Positions 14,211 through 26,367 of a DNA stretch of 64,000 nucleotides are shown piece by piece. Source of the stretch: Rheinheimera pacifica (GTDB lineage: Bacteria > Pseudomonadota > Gammaproteobacteria > Enterobacterales > Alteromonadaceae); NCBI RefSeq assembly GCF_900108485.1, contig NZ_FNXF01000009.1:1-64000 (forward strand), read 5' to 3'. Position 1 is the first letter of the stretch. Each line of letters begins with the position of its first letter. A program made the position numbers and the translations under genes. A model generated the notes under the pieces. The model did not search any database. It was not told the origin of the DNA and worked only from the letters and a program-made list of their open reading frames with translations.

Positions 14211-15935
14211 TTAATCAGCTACGGGTTTAATACCCACCTGAGTTGCTTCGCCGGCGTCATTTACCTGGCGCACTGTTAGTAACAGTTTATCAAGCTGCAC
14301 CTGGTCCCCAATAACCACCCGGCGGTGAAAGCGCTGTGTAATATAGCCTGCCAGTGTTTGCTGTTTGTCCTGATCTTCAAAGTTTATGGTGTAAAACGCA
14401 TCTAAATCACTCAGGCTGATATTGCCGTTAAGTACAAAATCACCAAAGAAACTGCTTTGGCTTATTACTGATTTCTCTGCATCTTTGGCCAGCACTTCGC
14501 TTATTTGTCGTGCATGCTTCAGTTTGGTTAGTACCATTATGGTGTCTTTGGCATTAAACACCGGTTGTTTTGCCGGTAATATCCATTCACCGTTACGTAC
14601 CACACCTAAGAACTGTACAGGTTGCTTAAACTGTAAATCTGGCCAACTTGAAGCCAGCACCGGCGAGTTGTCTGTTACTTTAAATGCCAGCACTTCCATT
14701 ACATCGTTGCTGGGTACTGCATCCAGCGGCATCACCTGATCTGGTGTCAGCTCAGCCGGTACTTCAAGTTTTAACCAGCGCGCTACCGGCACTATGCTCC
14801 AGCCTTGCACCACTAACGACACAATAACCACCACAAAGGCGACGTCAAAATACAAATGCTCATCCGGCATACCGGCCAACCAGGGAAACAGCGCCAAAAT
14901 AATAGGCACTGCGCCGCGTAGCCCAACCCAACTGATAAACAGCTGATCGCGTGCCGGAAAACGAAATGGTATTAAACTGAGAAATACGGCTATTGGCCTG
15001 GCAATAAAAATCAGCACTGCAGCCAGCAATAAAGCCGGTACCAGATGGTTCATTAAATTGCTGGGCACAACCAGTAAGCCTAACATCAGAAACATACCAA
15101 TCTGGCTGATCCAGGCTAAACCGTCGTGCATACGCAGGATGTGAATAATTTGCGGCAACCTGGCGTTCCCGACCAGATAGCCCATTAAATACACGGCTAA
15201 AAAGCCGCTGCCACCAAAAGTATTGGTTACTGCATAAATGAAAATACAGCTGGCCACAGCCAGCAAGGGGAAAAAAGCAAAGCTAAGAGGTAATTTACGG
15301 CATAAAAATACAAAGATGCGCCCTGCCGTATAGCCCATAACGCCCCCTACTACAGCTTGCTGTAAAAAGGTTGCCCCGACGTCCCAGCTGAAGGTTTTGC
15401 CTTCAACTAATACCCCTACCAAAGTCAGCGTTAAAATAACCGCCATAGGATCATTACTGCCTGATTCTATTTCCAGCGTTGAGGCCACCCGGTCTTTAAT
15501 ACGCAGCCCTTGCGACTGGAAAATAGAAAACACCGCTGCGGCATCGGTTGAGCTTAAAATAGCGCCCAGCAGTAGGCCTTGCAATAAGGTCATATCCAGT
15601 AAATAAGCCGCAGAAACACCGACAATACCACAGGTAAGTACTACGCCAAGAGTGGCCAACATAGACGCCGGAGCCAGAGCTACACGGAAACGTTCCGGGT
15701 GGGTACGCATGCCCCCATCAAACAGAATAATAACTAAGGCGATAGAGCCGATTAAAAACGCTACCTGCGGATTATCGAACTTGATGCCAACCAGTCCCTG
15801 CTCACCTGCCAGCATGCCAATGATAAGAAATACCAATAGCATCGGCGCGCCAAGACGTGCTGAAATAAGAGTAGCTATGATGCTGATAACAAAAAGAAAA
15901 CCGCCAATTAATATCGCGAGGTTTATGCCATCCAC
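14211..15935 (-). CDS. nhaP2: K+/H+ antiporter NhaP2 (CvrA)
   Basis: A 574-residue protein, close to E. coli NhaP2 (578 aa). The first ~390 residues contain about 12 membrane helices of the CPA1 antiporter type, with LSSTDAAAVFSIFQSQ and ESGSNDPMAVILTL, the expected Asp-containing transport motifs. The soluble part holds an RCK_C-like segment (PSNDVMEVLAFKVTDNSPV) and a CorC/HlyC-type end. The protein exports K+ (and in some species Na+) for protons at the inner membrane. It reads toward dif and is separated by 17 bp from pyrF upstream, so co-transcription is possible. Confidence 0.88.
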   Translation of the reverse strand: MDGINLAILIGGFLFVISIIATLISARLGAPMLLVFLIIGMLAGEQGLVGIKFDNPQVAFLIGSIALVIILFDGGMRTHPERFRVALAPASMLATLGVVLTCGIVGVSAAYLLDMTLLQGLLLGAILSSTDAAAVFSIFQSQGLRIKDRVASTLEIESGSNDPMAVILTLTLVGVLVEGKTFSWDVGATFLQQAVVGGVMGYTAGRIFVFLCRKLPLSFAFFPLLAVASCIFIYAVTNTFGGSGFLAVYLMGYLVGNARLPQIIHILRMHDGLAWISQIGMFLMLGLLVVPSNLMNHLVPALLLAAVLIFIARPIAVFLSLIPFRFPARDQLFISWVGLRGAVPIILALFPWLAGMPDEHLYFDVAFVVVIVSLVVQGWSIVPVARWLKLEVPAELTPDQVMPLDAVPSNDVMEVLAFKVTDNSPVLASSWPDLQFKQPVQFLGVVRNGEWILPAKQPVFNAKDTIMVLTKLKHARQISEVLAKDAEKSVISQSSFFGDFVLNGNISLSDLDAFYTINFEDQDKQQTLAGYITQRFHRRVVIGDQVQLDKLLLTVRQVNDAGEATQVGIKPVAD

Positions 15936-15952
15936 CCTAACCTCCAGATAAA

Positions 15953-16657
15953 TTAAGCGTTTGATATCTCCTGAACTATAGCATTCAGTGCTTGCAGTGG
16001 TTGTACTGCCTTAGTGATTGGGCGTCCGATCACCATATAATCGACACCTGCCGTCAGCGCCTGTGCGGGTGTCATTACACGTTTCTGGTCGTCCTGGCTA
16101 CTGCTGGCCGGGCGAATACCCGGTGTAACCAAACAAAAGTGTTTGCCAAATTGTTGTTTTAACAATGCCGCTTCTTGTGCTGAGCACACTACGCCGTCCA
16201 AACCAGCACCATGCGCCAAAGTGGCAAGCTTTAGTACCTGTTGCTCTGGCGTTTGATTAATGCCTAGTTCGGTTAAATCACTCTGCTCCATACTGGTTAA
16301 CACAGTAACAGCTATAAGATAAGGCTTATCATCACCATACGTTATCAGCGCCTCACGCGCTGCATGCATCATTTTACTGCCGCCACTGGCATGCACATTT
16401 ACCATCCACACTCCCAAATCAGCGGCCGCTTTTACCGCTTTAGCTACGGTGTTGGGTATATCGTGAAATTTTAAATCCAGAAACACATCAAAATGGCGTT
16501 GCTGCAGTTGTTGCACAAACTGTGGGCCAAAGTGAGTAAACATTTCTTTGCCGATTTTCAGCCGGCACAGAGTTGGGTCTAACTGGCTGACTAAATTCAG
16601 TGCTTCTGCTTTTTGTTCAAAATCAAGAGCCACCACCACAGGAGTCTTACAGGACAT
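15953..16657 (-). CDS. pyrF: Orotidine-5'-phosphate decarboxylase
   Basis: A 234-residue protein catalysing the last step of UMP synthesis, OMP to UMP plus CO2. Type I PyrF motifs are visible: [31 protein letters not shown] (catalytic Lys/Asp), and the phosphate-binding VTPGIRP with YMVIGRPIT near the end. ATG 16657 is chosen over GTG 16672 because AAAGGA precedes it by 6-7 bp. It follows lapB by 14 bp, the same lapA-lapB-pyrF order as in E. coli. Confidence 0.95.
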   Translation of the reverse strand: MSCKTPVVVALDFEQKAEALNLVSQLDPTLCRLKIGKEMFTHFGPQFVQQLQQRHFDVFLDLKFHDIPNTVAKAVKAAADLGVWMVNVHASGGSKMMHAAREALITYGDDKPYLIAVTVLTSMEQSDLTELGINQTPEQQVLKLATLAHGAGLDGVVCSAQEAALLKQQFGKHFCLVTPGIRPASSSQDDQKRVMTPAQALTAGVDYMVIGRPITKAVQPLQALNAIVQEISNA

Positions 16658-16671
16658 GCTTTTTCCTTTCA

Positions 16672-17808
16672 CTAACGACCGTCAATGCCGCTGATAGGCT
16701 CTACAGTTTCCCACTGCTGACAAGACGGACACAACCAATAATGTTTACGGGTTTTAAAGCCGCAGTTACGGCAACTGTATAACGATTTTTTATCCAGATA
16801 GGCGTTAACCAGCTCTTCAACTGAAGACAAAGCCTCAGCGGCCGGTGCCGACTGCTGTTGCCGGATCTGCAGTAATTTTTGAAACAACCGGATACTGGGT
16901 TGTTGTTTTAATTTATCCAGCAGAAATTGTTCAGCAGCGGTGGCCGAACCATGCTGAGCCAGCCAACTGGCCAGCAGCACCACGGCGCTGATATTATGTT
17001 GTTTATTGGCCAGCTGACTTAATAGCTGATACCACTCTTCGTCGGTCAGAGCGCATTGTTGTAACAACGGTAAGATATCGGCGCTCCATTGCGGCCTGTG
17101 TTCAACAATATATAACAAGGCAGATTTGGCCAGCGCAGTATGCTGCTCTGCCAGTGCTCGTTTAGCCAGCTCATATTTAGGCCGCACTGCAGCCGGGTAA
17201 CGTGAAGCTAACTCCAGCAATGGCTCGGTGCTTTGCTCGGGTTGTTGCTTAAGTGCTTCAATTTGCATATTGGCCTGAGCAATACGCAAAGAGCTTGATT
17301 CGGTGCTATTTACCACAGCGCTATATTGCTTAACTTTATGCCACTCGTGAGTAGCAATAAAAATACTAAACAGTTGTTTTAGAGCAGCTTCTCCAAGTAC
17401 CGGTGATTTAACCAGGTTAACCAGTAATTTCTCAGCTCTGTCATACAAGCCGGCAGAAAAATAATCTTTGGCCAGTTCAAACTGAATTTGCTGAGCTTGC
17501 GGTTTTGGCAATTTAAGCTGATGTAGCTTTTCGTGAATACGAATAGCTTTATCCCAGTCGCCTTTACGGCGAAACAGGTTTGCCAGCGCGAGATAGGTTT
17601 CAATGGTGGCTGCTTCTATATCAAGCAACTCCAACAGCTGCTCAATAGCTTTATCTTCCTGATCAGTTAATAAGAAATTTAAACCGGAAGATAAATTGCG
17701 GGTAATACTGGCGCGGCCTTTAAGTTCTTTATGTGTAACGCTGTTGCGTCCCATAAACCAGCCATAGGCTGCAGCTACCGGCAATAACAAAAACAGCAGC
17801 TCTAACAT
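16672..17808 (-). CDS. lapB: Lipopolysaccharide assembly protein LapB (YciM)
   Basis: A 378-residue inner-membrane protein that recruits LpxC to FtsH and so controls LPS synthesis. It has an N-terminal membrane helix ([20 protein letters not shown]), a long TPR array, and a C-terminal rubredoxin-type metal site with two CxxC pairs ([18 protein letters not shown]). Length matches E. coli YciM (389 aa). It follows lapA by 3 bp, so both are co-translated. The metal site is complete and the protein should be functional. Confidence 0.93.
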   Translation of the reverse strand: MLELLFLLLPVAAAYGWFMGRNSVTHKELKGRASITRNLSSGLNFLLTDQEDKAIEQLLELLDIEAATIETYLALANLFRRKGDWDKAIRIHEKLHQLKLPKPQAQQIQFELAKDYFSAGLYDRAEKLLVNLVKSPVLGEAALKQLFSIFIATHEWHKVKQYSAVVNSTESSSLRIAQANMQIEALKQQPEQSTEPLLELASRYPAAVRPKYELAKRALAEQHTALAKSALLYIVEHRPQWSADILPLLQQCALTDEEWYQLLSQLANKQHNISAVVLLASWLAQHGSATAAEQFLLDKLKQQPSIRLFQKLLQIRQQQSAPAAEALSSVEELVNAYLDKKSLYSCRNCGFKTRKHYWLCPSCQQWETVEPISGIDGR

Positions 17809-17811
17809 AGG

Positions 17812-18054
17812 CTAGCTGTTTTCCGTGGATTTACGCAGCCAACCCTTTGCTTTACGTTGCAGTGAATACAGCAGGGCTATCATAAGGCCAAGCAGGATGC
17901 CCAGCAGCAGGAAAATCAGCGCAATATCAACAACTCTTAAGCGTGCGCTGACAATAAGAAGATTTAAATCAGCAAGTTGCTGATTAATAGAACCAAACAG
18001 CACCCCTACTACAATCAGGGCTACTATTACTGCGATATAAAGTAGTCTGCGCAA
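17812..18054 (-). CDS. lapA: Lipopolysaccharide assembly protein LapA
   Basis: An 80-residue membrane protein with two helices (LLYIAVIVALIVVGVLFGSI and IALIFLLLGILLGLMIALLY) and a basic C-terminus, the DUF1049/LapA layout. It works with LapB in LPS assembly. It lies between ihfB (41 bp upstream) and lapB (3 bp downstream), the conserved order. Confidence 0.9.
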   Translation of the reverse strand: MRRLLYIAVIVALIVVGVLFGSINQQLADLNLLIVSARLRVVDIALIFLLLGILLGLMIALLYSLQRKAKGWLRKSTENS

Positions 18055-18095
18055 GGGAAACTCCGTTTACGCCTGCAAACTCAATAAATTGAGGC

Positions 18096-18380
18096 TCAGG
18101 TGTTGTCTTTTACCCGGTCACGTAATTCTTTACCAGGCTTGAAATGCGGTACATGTTTACCGTCCAGTTCAACCTTGTCACCGGTTTTAGGATTACGCCC
18201 TACACGCGGTGCACGGTAATGCAGTGAAAAACTACCAAAACCACGAATTTCAATACGTTCGTTAGCGGCTAATGATTGCGCCATCTGCTCGAGGATTTCT
18301 TTAACTGAAGCTTCAACATCCTTGACCTGAATATGCGGGAAATCAGTAGCTAATTTTTCAATTAATTCAGACTTGGTCAT
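18096..18380 (-). CDS. ihfB: Integration host factor subunit beta
   Basis: A 94-residue DNA-bending protein of the HU/IHF family. The signature [20 protein letters not shown], with the intercalating Pro on the beta arm, is intact, and the N-terminus [17 protein letters not shown] is typical of IhfB. It pairs with IhfA (not in this window) and bends DNA at promoters and recombination sites. It lies downstream of rpsA with a hairpin between, as in other gammaproteobacteria. Confidence 0.95.
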   Translation of the reverse strand: MTKSELIEKLATDFPHIQVKDVEASVKEILEQMAQSLAANERIEIRGFGSFSLHYRAPRVGRNPKTGDKVELDGKHVPHFKPGKELRDRVKDNT

Positions 18381-18409
18381 AGCCCCTCCGGCAAACCTGA
18401 TTTTGGATA

Positions 18410-18432
18410 AAGCAGGAGGCTTAAGCCCCCTG
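18410..18432 (-). terminator. Hairpin between rpsA and ihfB
   Basis: AAGCAGGAGGC pairs with GCCCCCTGCTT (one mismatch) around a TTAA loop. The minus-strand tail has only three T, so it may terminate partly and let some rpsA transcription continue into ihfB. Confidence 0.55.
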
Positions 18433-18444
18433 CTTCGTTAGCAA

Positions 18445-20121
18445 TTAATCCTGCTTCTGAGCAGCTTTAAATGCTTCGGCCATAGCGTTACCACCAAAAT
18501 CAGCTTCTTGTTGCTTGCTGTTGACAGTATCCATAGCTTCTTTTTCTTCAGCTTCAAATTTCGCTTTGATTGACAGGCTGATTACGCGATTCTTGCGGTC
18601 AACACCCATCAAACGAGCTTCAATTTCTTCGCCAACTTTCAGCACTGTAGTGGCATCTTCAATACGCTCACGCGCGATATCAGATACACGAACGTAACCT
18701 TCTACAGCACCTTCTAACATTACAGTAGCACCTTTAGCGTCAACGGCAGTTACTTCACCTTTAACGATAGCACCTTTTTTGTTGTCAGCAAGGTAGCCGT
18801 TGAACGGGTCTTCGTCCAGCTGCTTGATACCTAAAGAAATACGCTCACGCTCTGGGTCAACTTGTAACACAACTGCATGTACTTCGTCGCCTTTCTTAAA
18901 GTCACGTACCGCTTCTTCGCCAGTAGCGTTCCAGCTGATGTCTGATAAGTGAACCAGACCGTCGATGCCGCCATCTAAACCGATGAAGATACCGAAGTCA
19001 GTGATTGACTTGATCTTACCGCTTACGCGATCACCCTTGTTGAAGCCCTTAGCGAACTCTTCCCATGGGTTAGCTTTACACTGTTTCAGGCCTAAAGAAA
19101 TACGACGACGTTCTTCGTCAATTTCCAGAACCATAACTTCCACTGAATCACCTAAGTTAACGACTTTAGATGGGTGGATGTTTTTGTTGGTCCAGTCCAT
19201 TTCTGAAACGTGTACTAAGCCTTCTACGCCTTCTTCGATTTCTACGAAGCAGCCGTAATCAGTCAGGTTAGTTACGCGGCCAGTGATGCGGGCGCCTTCT
19301 GGGTAACGTGATGCGATAGCGGCCCATGGATCTTCACCCATTTGCTTCAGACCTAAAGATACGCGTTGCTTCTCACGGTCAAATTTCAGTACTTTTACTG
19401 GAATTTCGTCGCCAACGTTAACGATTTCGCTTGGGTGCTTAACGCGCTTCCATGCCATATCAGTGATATGCAGTAAGCCGTCTACGCCACCTAAGTCTAC
19501 GAATGCACCGTAGTCAGTCAGGTTCTTAACGATACCTTTAACTTCCATGCCCTCTTCCAGCGTTTCTAACAGCTGGTCACGTTCATGGCTGCTTTCTGAT
19601 TCAATAACGGCACGACGTGATACCACCACGTTGTTACGCTTCTGATCCAGTTTGATAACTTTGAACTCAAGTTCTTTGTTTTCCAGGTGCAGAGTGTCAC
19701 GCACCGGACGTACGTCTACTAATGAACCAGGCAGGAATGCACGAATGCTGTCAACTTCAACTGTGAAACCACCTTTAACTTTACCAGTGATAACACCGAT
19801 AACAGTTTCTTTGTCTTCACAGGCTTTTTCCAGACGTACCCATGCTTCGTGGCGTTTAGCTTTCTCACGAGACAGTTGGGTTTCACCGAAACCATCTTCA
19901 ATAGCGTCTAACGCTACGTCAATGATGTCGCCAACGCTTACTTCGATTTCGCCGTTCAGAGATTTGAACTGTTCAACCGGGATAGCGGCTTCTGATTTCA
20001 GACCTGCGTCAACCATAACAACATCTTTCAGAACAGCAACAACTGTTCCTTTGATGATAGAGCCAAGGCGTGTTTCAGATTTGAAGCTTTCTTCAAGTAG
20101 TTGTGCAAAATTTTCAGTCAT
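18445..20121 (-). CDS. rpsA: 30S ribosomal protein S1
   Basis: A 558-residue protein, essentially the E. coli length (557), with six S1 RNA-binding repeats; several stretches ([40 protein letters not shown]) are nearly identical to E. coli S1. It brings structured or weak mRNAs to the 30S subunit. ATG 20121 ([13 protein letters not shown]) is chosen because it matches the conserved start; the upstream in-frame extension is not conserved. It lies downstream of cmk, the usual cmk-rpsA-ihfB order. Confidence 0.97.
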   Translation of the reverse strand: MTENFAQLLEESFKSETRLGSIIKGTVVAVLKDVVMVDAGLKSEAAIPVEQFKSLNGEIEVSVGDIIDVALDAIEDGFGETQLSREKAKRHEAWVRLEKACEDKETVIGVITGKVKGGFTVEVDSIRAFLPGSLVDVRPVRDTLHLENKELEFKVIKLDQKRNNVVVSRRAVIESESSHERDQLLETLEEGMEVKGIVKNLTDYGAFVDLGGVDGLLHITDMAWKRVKHPSEIVNVGDEIPVKVLKFDREKQRVSLGLKQMGEDPWAAIASRYPEGARITGRVTNLTDYGCFVEIEEGVEGLVHVSEMDWTNKNIHPSKVVNLGDSVEVMVLEIDEERRRISLGLKQCKANPWEEFAKGFNKGDRVSGKIKSITDFGIFIGLDGGIDGLVHLSDISWNATGEEAVRDFKKGDEVHAVVLQVDPERERISLGIKQLDEDPFNGYLADNKKGAIVKGEVTAVDAKGATVMLEGAVEGYVRVSDIARERIEDATTVLKVGEEIEARLMGVDRKNRVISLSIKAKFEAEEKEAMDTVNSKQQEADFGGNAMAEAFKAAQKQD

Positions 20122-20231
20122 AGTCACTTTTTCAGTTAAGTGCTCCACGCCGCGTCGTGCGTTGTGGGGTTGCTAAATTTACCTGTTTAAATCCATTTAA
20201 CAGGCTGTCCAAAATGCGGTTTTGGCCTGGT

Positions 20232-20921
20232 TCACACTAAGCCTGGTATTTTCATACCCGCGTAGTTCAGTACCTCTTCCAACACTTGTTCAATAGTTTT
20301 ATTGGTCGAATCCAGCATGTAGGCGTCGGCAGCTGGTTTCAGCGGCGCAGTAGCACGATTCATATCGCGCTCGTCTCTTGCCTGGATTTCGCTCAAAAGG
20401 TCGCCGATGTTAACATCAAAGCCCTTTTCTTTCAACTCTAAATAGCGCCGTCTGGCGCGCTCTTCCGGGGTGGCTGTTAAATATATTTTAACGGCAGCCT
20501 GCGGAAATACCACAGTACCCATATCACGGCCGTCGGCTACTAAACCGGGCTCTTCAGCAAAGGCACGCTGGCGGCGTAGCAATGCTTCTCTTACCCGTGG
20601 CAGTGAGGCAATTTTTGATGCTAAATCAGCGACTTCTTGGGTGCGAATGGTATGCGAAACATTTTCGCCTTCGAGGGTTATACGGATATTGCCGTGCTCA
20701 TCACTACTGAACTGCACATCAAGATGCGCCGCCAACGGTTGTAAGGCTTCTTCGTCATCACAAACAATCTGGTGATGCATAGCTGCCAGAGCCAGCACGC
20801 GGTAAATAGCGCCACTGTCGAGTAATTGCCAGCCTAAACGCTGGGCCAGTAAACGGCAAATGGTACCTTTGCCGGAACCGCCGGGGCCATCTATGGTAAT
20901 TACTGCTGCAGAATGTGGCAT
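20232..20921 (-). CDS. cmk: Cytidylate kinase
   Basis: A 229-residue nucleotide kinase turning CMP and dCMP into diphosphates with ATP. The P-loop [34 protein letters not shown] and the lid [18 protein letters not shown] are all intact. ATG 20921 ([14 protein letters not shown]) is chosen; it follows AAAGGGGGT by 3-7 bp, and the longer frame begins at a TTG inside that ribosome site. It lies upstream of rpsA, 110 bp away. Confidence 0.95.
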   Translation of the reverse strand: MPHSAAVITIDGPGGSGKGTICRLLAQRLGWQLLDSGAIYRVLALAAMHHQIVCDDEEALQPLAAHLDVQFSSDEHGNIRITLEGENVSHTIRTQEVADLASKIASLPRVREALLRRQRAFAEEPGLVADGRDMGTVVFPQAAVKIYLTATPEERARRRYLELKEKGFDVNIGDLLSEIQARDERDMNRATAPLKPAADAYMLDSTNKTIEQVLEEVLNYAGMKIPGLV

Positions 20922-21066
20922 CCTACCCCCTTTCAAACTACTGTTAATCGGATTTAAAAACGGCGGTATTATACAGCTTTTTGCGACAAGATCTGTGTTT
21001 AATTGCGCTAAAGCGAAGGAAAGACGCGCAGTTAGAAGGCTACGCGTCTGGATGTTTTTTTGTTAT

Positions 21067-22347
21067 TTAACCAGCCAGTTGGGAAAATAAACTGAAGTAA
21101 TTCGGGAAGGTTTTAGCGGTGCAATCCGGATCTTCAATCGTTACCGCAGTATCGCTCAAAGCAACCAGCGAAAAACACATCGCCATACGATGGTCATTGT
21201 AAGTGGCAATGCTGGCGTGCTTAAGTGTGGCCGGTGGTGTCACTTTGATATAATCGTGGCCTTCTTCTACCTCTGCACCCACTTTTCGAAGCTCAGTCGC
21301 CATAGCCGCTAAGCGGTCGGTTTCTTTTACCCGCCAGTTATACACATTGCGGATAACCGTAGGCCCTTTGGCAAATAACGCTGTGGTGGCAATGGTCATG
21401 GCTGCATCGGGTATAGCGTTATAATCACGGTCAATGCCGTTAAGCTCATTACGCGTAACCATAATATAGTCATCGCCCCACTCAACCTTGGCTCCCATCG
21501 CTTCCAGCGCGTCAGCAAAGTGAATATCACCCTGCACTGCGTGTTTGCCAATGCCGGTCACTTTTATGCTGCCGCCTTTAATCGCTGCCGCCGCCAAAAA
21601 GTAAGATGCTGATGATGCATCGCCCTCTACCAGCCACTGGCCTGGTGAGCGGTACACCTGCTTACCCCTGATACTAAAACGTTTGTAGTCATGGTTTTGC
21701 ACGCTAACACCGAAACGCTGCATCAGCGCCAGGGTAATATCAATATAAGGCTTGGATACCAGCTCGCCGATGATGTCTATTTCGCTGTCACCATCAAGCA
21801 GCGGCGCCACCATTAACACGGCGGTTAAAAACTGACTGGAGATACTGCCGTCAATCTGCATTTTACCGCCAGATAATGCTTTACCTTTGATCTGCAGCGG
21901 TGGAAAGTCTGCATTGCCCAGATAGCGGATATCGGCTTGCCACTGGTTAAGTGCATCAACTAAATGGCCAATCGGCCGCTCATACATGCGTGGCTCGCCG
22001 GTGAGGGTCACATCGACGTTCGACGCAGCCAGTGCCGCAGTTAATGGCCGCATCGCTGTACCGGCATTACCCAGGAACATTGTTAGCGCATGCGGGTGAT
22101 TAAATAAACCGCCAATACCCTGTACCTGGCATTTGGTGCGACAGACAGACAACGTATAGCTGATACCCAAGGCCGTTAAGGCATTAAGCATATGTTTAAT
22201 ATCATCGCTATCGAGCAAGTTAGTAATATGTGTTGTACCCTCTGCCAGTGCTGCCAGCAACAGCACGCGGTTAGAAATACTTTTTGAGCCCGGCAAATGT
22301 ACTTCGCCGTTCATTTTGCTGATGGGGTTTAAGGTTAGTGTTTTCAT
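21067..22347 (-). CDS. aroA: 3-phosphoshikimate 1-carboxyvinyltransferase (EPSP synthase)
   Basis: A 426-residue enzyme of the shikimate pathway joining PEP to shikimate-3-phosphate; E. coli AroA has 427. The signatures [37 protein letters not shown] (class I, with the Gly of the PEP site) and [20 protein letters not shown] are present. Its ATG overlaps the serC stop by 4 bp (ATGA), so the two are translationally coupled, as in E. coli serC-aroA. The class II DAHP synthase at 56951 feeds the same pathway. Confidence 0.96.
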   Translation of the reverse strand: MKTLTLNPISKMNGEVHLPGSKSISNRVLLLAALAEGTTHITNLLDSDDIKHMLNALTALGISYTLSVCRTKCQVQGIGGLFNHPHALTMFLGNAGTAMRPLTAALAASNVDVTLTGEPRMYERPIGHLVDALNQWQADIRYLGNADFPPLQIKGKALSGGKMQIDGSISSQFLTAVLMVAPLLDGDSEIDIIGELVSKPYIDITLALMQRFGVSVQNHDYKRFSIRGKQVYRSPGQWLVEGDASSASYFLAAAAIKGGSIKVTGIGKHAVQGDIHFADALEAMGAKVEWGDDYIMVTRNELNGIDRDYNAIPDAAMTIATTALFAKGPTVIRNVYNWRVKETDRLAAMATELRKVGAEVEEGHDYIKVTPPATLKHASIATYNDHRMAMCFSLVALSDTAVTIEDPDCTAKTFPNYFSLFSQLAG

Positions 22348-23426
22348 CCGTGCACCCGCTCAAATTCCTGCATAAAGCTCACTAACGTTTGCACACCTTC
22401 CAGCGGCATAGCGTTATAAATACTGGCACGCATACCGCCAACCATACGGTGACCTTTTAGTGCCAGTAAGCCATGTGTTTCAGCCTGATCAACAAACATA
22501 TCGTTTAACCGCTCATCACTTAAGAAAAACGGTACATTCATCCACGACCGGTACGCCGGATCGACGTCATTGCTATAAAAATCACTTTTATCTATAAAAT
22601 CATACAGCAAGCTGGCTTTAGCCTGGTTACGCGTAGCCATCGCGGTAACGCCACCTTGCTGTTTTAACCATTTAAATACTAACGCCGCCAGATACCAGGC
22701 AAAAGTAGGCGGTGTATTAAACATGCTATCGTTTTCTGCGGCTAAGCGATAATCCAGTACCGACGGAATAACCGCATCTTTGCCGGGTAACAAATCTTCG
22801 CGCACTATGGCCAGCGTTAACCCTGATGGGCCGATATTTTTCTGCGCACCGGCATAAATAACGCCGTAGCGGCTAACGTCAATTGGTCTGGATAAAATAG
22901 TGGAAGACAAATCGGCCACTATCGGGCTATCCGTATCTGGCAAGGCGGTAAACTCAACGCCATCTACGGTTTCATTCGGACAGCAATGCACATAGGCAGC
23001 ACCTTTTGTTAACTGCCAGTCAGTCGGTGCGGTAACAGTGCGAATATTATTGGCCGTTTTTTGGCGGATATCCTGTACGTTAATATCACCGTATTTTACT
23101 GCTTCTTCCACCGCTGATTTTGACCAGGCACCAGAGACAATATAGTCGGCACTTTGGCCAGGCTTTAACAAATTAAGTGGTACTGCCGAAAACTGGCCCC
23201 GACCGCCGCCATGCATAAACAACACTTTATAATTTGCCGGAATACTGAGCAAATCACGTAAATCCTGCTCAGCTTCTGCGGCCAGGCGGATAAAGGGTTT
23301 GCTACGGTGGCTCATTTCCATTACTGAGCAGCCATGTTGTTGCCAGTTAATAAATTCCTGTTGTGCCTGCTGCATTACTTCTGTTGGTAACATTGCCGGG
23401 CCGGCACAAAAATTAAAGGTTGTCAT
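22344..23426 (-). CDS. serC: Phosphoserine aminotransferase
   Basis: A 360-residue PLP enzyme making 3-phosphoserine (serine pathway) and acting in PLP synthesis. The N-terminus [20 protein letters not shown] and the PLP lysine in [12 protein letters not shown] are typical, as is EMSHRSKPF. Length equals family norm (about 360). First gene of the serC-aroA unit; gyrA lies 136 bp upstream on the same strand with a terminator between. Confidence 0.96.
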   Translation of the reverse strand: MTTFNFCAGPAMLPTEVMQQAQQEFINWQQHGCSVMEMSHRSKPFIRLAAEAEQDLRDLLSIPANYKVLFMHGGGRGQFSAVPLNLLKPGQSADYIVSGAWSKSAVEEAVKYGDINVQDIRQKTANNIRTVTAPTDWQLTKGAAYVHCCPNETVDGVEFTALPDTDSPIVADLSSTILSRPIDVSRYGVIYAGAQKNIGPSGLTLAIVREDLLPGKDAVIPSVLDYRLAAENDSMFNTPPTFAWYLAALVFKWLKQQGGVTAMATRNQAKASLLYDFIDKSDFYSNDVDPAYRSWMNVPFFLSDERLNDMFVDQAETHGLLALKGHRMVGGMRASIYNAMPLEGVQTLVSFMQEFERVHG

Positions 23427-23526
23427 TTTTACTGCTTACTCCTGATTTAGCGCGTCTATTTAACTGGCCTGGTGGTATTTATTGCTGCCGGCTTAATACC
23501 GATCTTTTTTGTAGCTGATAAAAAGC

Positions 23527-23552
23527 AAAACGAGCGCATAAGCGCCCGTTTT
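23527..23552 (-). terminator. gyrA terminator
   Basis: AAAACGAGCGC and GCGCCCGTTTT form an 11-bp stem with one mismatch around ATAA. On the minus strand it is followed by TTTTGCTTTTTATC. It starts 10 bp after the gyrA stop. Confidence 0.75.
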
Positions 23553-23561
23553 ATCTGGGAG

Positions 23562-26180
23562 TTACTCTTCTTCATCCTGCGCTAACTGGGTATCCGTCAA
23601 CACAGTACTGGCAGCTTTTTCTGCCTCGGCAGCGGCTAGCTCTTCCGCATCCTGAATTTCGTCCACTTTGGCTACGCCAACCACTTTCTCATTTTCGGCG
23701 GTGCGGATCAGGATCACGCCTTGAGTATTACGGCCTACTTCAGAGACTTCATTAACGCGGGTACGTACCAGAGTACCTTTGTTGGAAATCATCATAATTT
23801 CGTCCAACTCGTTCACCTGTACAGCCCCAACCACCAGGCCATTACGCTCAGAGACCTTAATGGATACCACGCCCTGGGTAGCACGGCTCTTCGCCGGATA
23901 TTCAGTTAACGCGGTACGCTTACCATAACCGTTTTCCGTAACCGTAAGGATCGGGCCTTCGCCGTTTGGAATAATTAACGACACCACTGAGCCGCCTTCA
24001 CGCAGTTTAATACCACGTACACCGGTAGCGGTACGGCCCATGCCACGCACCTGATCTTCCGTAAAGCGCACGACTTTACCGTCATCAGAAAACAGCATAA
24101 TTTCGCTGCTGCCATCGGTAATGCCCACACCGATTAAACGGTCGCCGTCGTTCAGATTAACGGCAATAATGCCGTTAGAACGTGGCCGCGAGTATTCTAC
24201 CAGTGAGGTTTTCTTCACTGTACCGTTAGCGGTGGCCATAAACACATATTTATCGGCTTCGTACTCACGTACCGGCAGAATAGCGTTAATACGCTCGCCT
24301 TCTTCCAGCGGCAGTAAGTTTACAATCGGCTTACCACGGGCAGTACGACTGGCCAGCGGTAATTGGTATACCTTCATCCAATACAGACGACCACGGTTAG
24401 AGAAACACAAAATGGTGTCGTGGGTGCTGGCTACCAACAGCTTATCAACGAAGTCTTCATCTTTTACCGTAGTAGCGGCTTTACCTTTACCACCGCGGCG
24501 CTGAGCTTCGTAATCAGACAACGGCTGATACTTGGCGTAGCCCAGGTGCGATAAGGTTACTACTACATCTTCTTCAGTGATCAGGTCTTCCATATTGATA
24601 TCCAGCATATTGTCCTGGATATCGGTGCGGCGTTTATCCGCATATTGCGCTTTAATAGCCTCCAGCTCTTCGCAGATCACTTCCATTAAGCGCTCAGGGC
24701 TCGCCAGTATATGCAGTAACTCGGCAATCAGTTCTAACAGCTGCTTGTACTCGTCGAGGATTTTCTCGTGCTCAAGCCCGGTCAGTTTGTGTAAACGTAA
24801 ATCCAGAATTGCCTGCGCTTGCTGCTCGGTCAGGAAATACAAGCCATCGCGAATACCGAAGTGCTCTTCGAGCCATTCTGGCCGCGCGGCATCTTTACCG
24901 GCCCGCTCTAACATGGCGCTGACGTCACCTAACTGCCAGCCGCGTTCAATTAAACCGGCTTTAGCTTCGGCCGGGCTGGCAGATTGCTTAATTAAATCAA
25001 TAATATCGTCGATATTAGCCAGTGCTATGGCTAAACCTTCAAGGATATGCGCACGATCGCGAGCTTTACGTAAGTCGTACACGGTACGGCGGGTAACCAC
25101 TTCACGGCGGTGCAATACAAAGCATTTTAGCATTTCAATTAAGCTAAGCAGCTTAGGCTGGCCCTGATCCAACGCCACCATATTGATACCGAACACCGTT
25201 TGCATCTGGGTGTTGGTATACAGCTGGTTTAGCATTACATCGGTAGACTCACCGCGTTTTAGTTCAATAACAATACGCATACCGTCTTTGTCAGACTCGT
25301 CGCGCAGCGCGGAAATGCCTTCAATGCGTTTTTCTTTAACCAGCTCGGCAATTTTTTCAATTAAACGGGCTTTGTTAACCTGATACGGGATCTCGTTGAC
25401 GATAATGGCTTCGCGGCCGGTCTTCTCGTCGGTTTCTACCACGGTTTTGGCGCGGATATACACTTTGCCACGGCCGGTACGGTAGGCTTCTTCAATACCT
25501 TTGCGGCCGTTAATAATAGCGGCGGTAGGGAAATCCGGGCCCGGGATATACTGCATTAACTCGTGCAGCTCGATATCCGGGTTAGCAATTAAGGCTAAAC
25601 AGCCGTCAATAATTTCAGTTAAGTTATGCGGCGGAATATTGGTGGCCATGCCCACAGCAATACCGCTGGAGCCGTTGATCAGCAAGTTAGGTAACTTGGT
25701 CGGCATTACTGCCGGAATTTGCTCGGTGCCGTCGTAGTTTGGCACAAAATCGACAGTTTCTTTGTCTAAATCGGCCAGCAGTTCGTGCGCAATACGCGCC
25801 ATCCGCACTTCGGTATAACGCATTGCCGCTGCAGAGTCGCCGTCGATAGAGCCGAAGTTACCCTGGCCGTCTACCAGCATATAACGCAGTGAAAATGGCT
25901 GCGCCATCCGTACTATAGTGTCGTACACAGCACTGTCGCCGTGCGGGTGGTATTTACCGATAACGTCACCTACCACACGGGCAGATTTTTTATAGGCTTT
26001 GTTCCAGTCATTGCCCAGTTCCTTCATCGCGAACAGCACGCGGCGGTGTACCGGCTTTAAACCATCCCTTACGTCCGGTAAGGCGCGGCCAACAATGACG
26101 CTCATTGCGTAATCGAGGTACGAATTCTTTAATTCGTCTTCGATATTAATAGGAACTATTTCTCTGGCCAGATCTGTCAT
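23562..26180 (-). CDS. gyrA: DNA gyrase subunit A
   Basis: An 872-residue type II topoisomerase subunit (E. coli 875) that cuts and rejoins DNA to add negative supercoils with GyrB. The active Tyr is Y122 (AAAMRYTE). The quinolone-resistance region reads [10 protein letters not shown] with Ser83 and Asp87, the wild-type, drug-sensitive residues. The GyrA-box region ([10 protein letters not shown]) and beta-propeller blades of the C-terminal domain are present, and the acidic tail ends in QDEEE. It diverges from ubiG across 187 bp, as in E. coli. Confidence 0.98.
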   Translation of the reverse strand: MTDLAREIVPINIEDELKNSYLDYAMSVIVGRALPDVRDGLKPVHRRVLFAMKELGNDWNKAYKKSARVVGDVIGKYHPHGDSAVYDTIVRMAQPFSLRYMLVDGQGNFGSIDGDSAAAMRYTEVRMARIAHELLADLDKETVDFVPNYDGTEQIPAVMPTKLPNLLINGSSGIAVGMATNIPPHNLTEIIDGCLALIANPDIELHELMQYIPGPDFPTAAIINGRKGIEEAYRTGRGKVYIRAKTVVETDEKTGREAIIVNEIPYQVNKARLIEKIAELVKEKRIEGISALRDESDKDGMRIVIELKRGESTDVMLNQLYTNTQMQTVFGINMVALDQGQPKLLSLIEMLKCFVLHRREVVTRRTVYDLRKARDRAHILEGLAIALANIDDIIDLIKQSASPAEAKAGLIERGWQLGDVSAMLERAGKDAARPEWLEEHFGIRDGLYFLTEQQAQAILDLRLHKLTGLEHEKILDEYKQLLELIAELLHILASPERLMEVICEELEAIKAQYADKRRTDIQDNMLDINMEDLITEEDVVVTLSHLGYAKYQPLSDYEAQRRGGKGKAATTVKDEDFVDKLLVASTHDTILCFSNRGRLYWMKVYQLPLASRTARGKPIVNLLPLEEGERINAILPVREYEADKYVFMATANGTVKKTSLVEYSRPRSNGIIAVNLNDGDRLIGVGITDGSSEIMLFSDDGKVVRFTEDQVRGMGRTATGVRGIKLREGGSVVSLIIPNGEGPILTVTENGYGKRTALTEYPAKSRATQGVVSIKVSERNGLVVGAVQVNELDEIMMISNKGTLVRTRVNEVSEVGRNTQGVILIRTAENEKVVGVAKVDEIQDAEELAAAEAEKAASTVLTDTQLAQDEEE

Positions 26181-26367
26181 AAAACGCTAATTTCCCTTAA
26201 ATCAGATAGATAACTCGCTTTTGTCGATGTTATAAAGCGCGAGACAACGCAGGATTCTAACACAGAAAATCCCGCTTGCCATGCCCCAAATGCAACGCAA
26301 AGCACGCTTTGGCATTGCTCAAATGGATCAAGGCTTTATAATGCGCAAAAACTAACGAGCATCTAAT

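Noticed and set aside
24121-25737. Long plus-strand ORFs within gyrA
   Set aside because: Antisense shadows of a strongly conserved gene.
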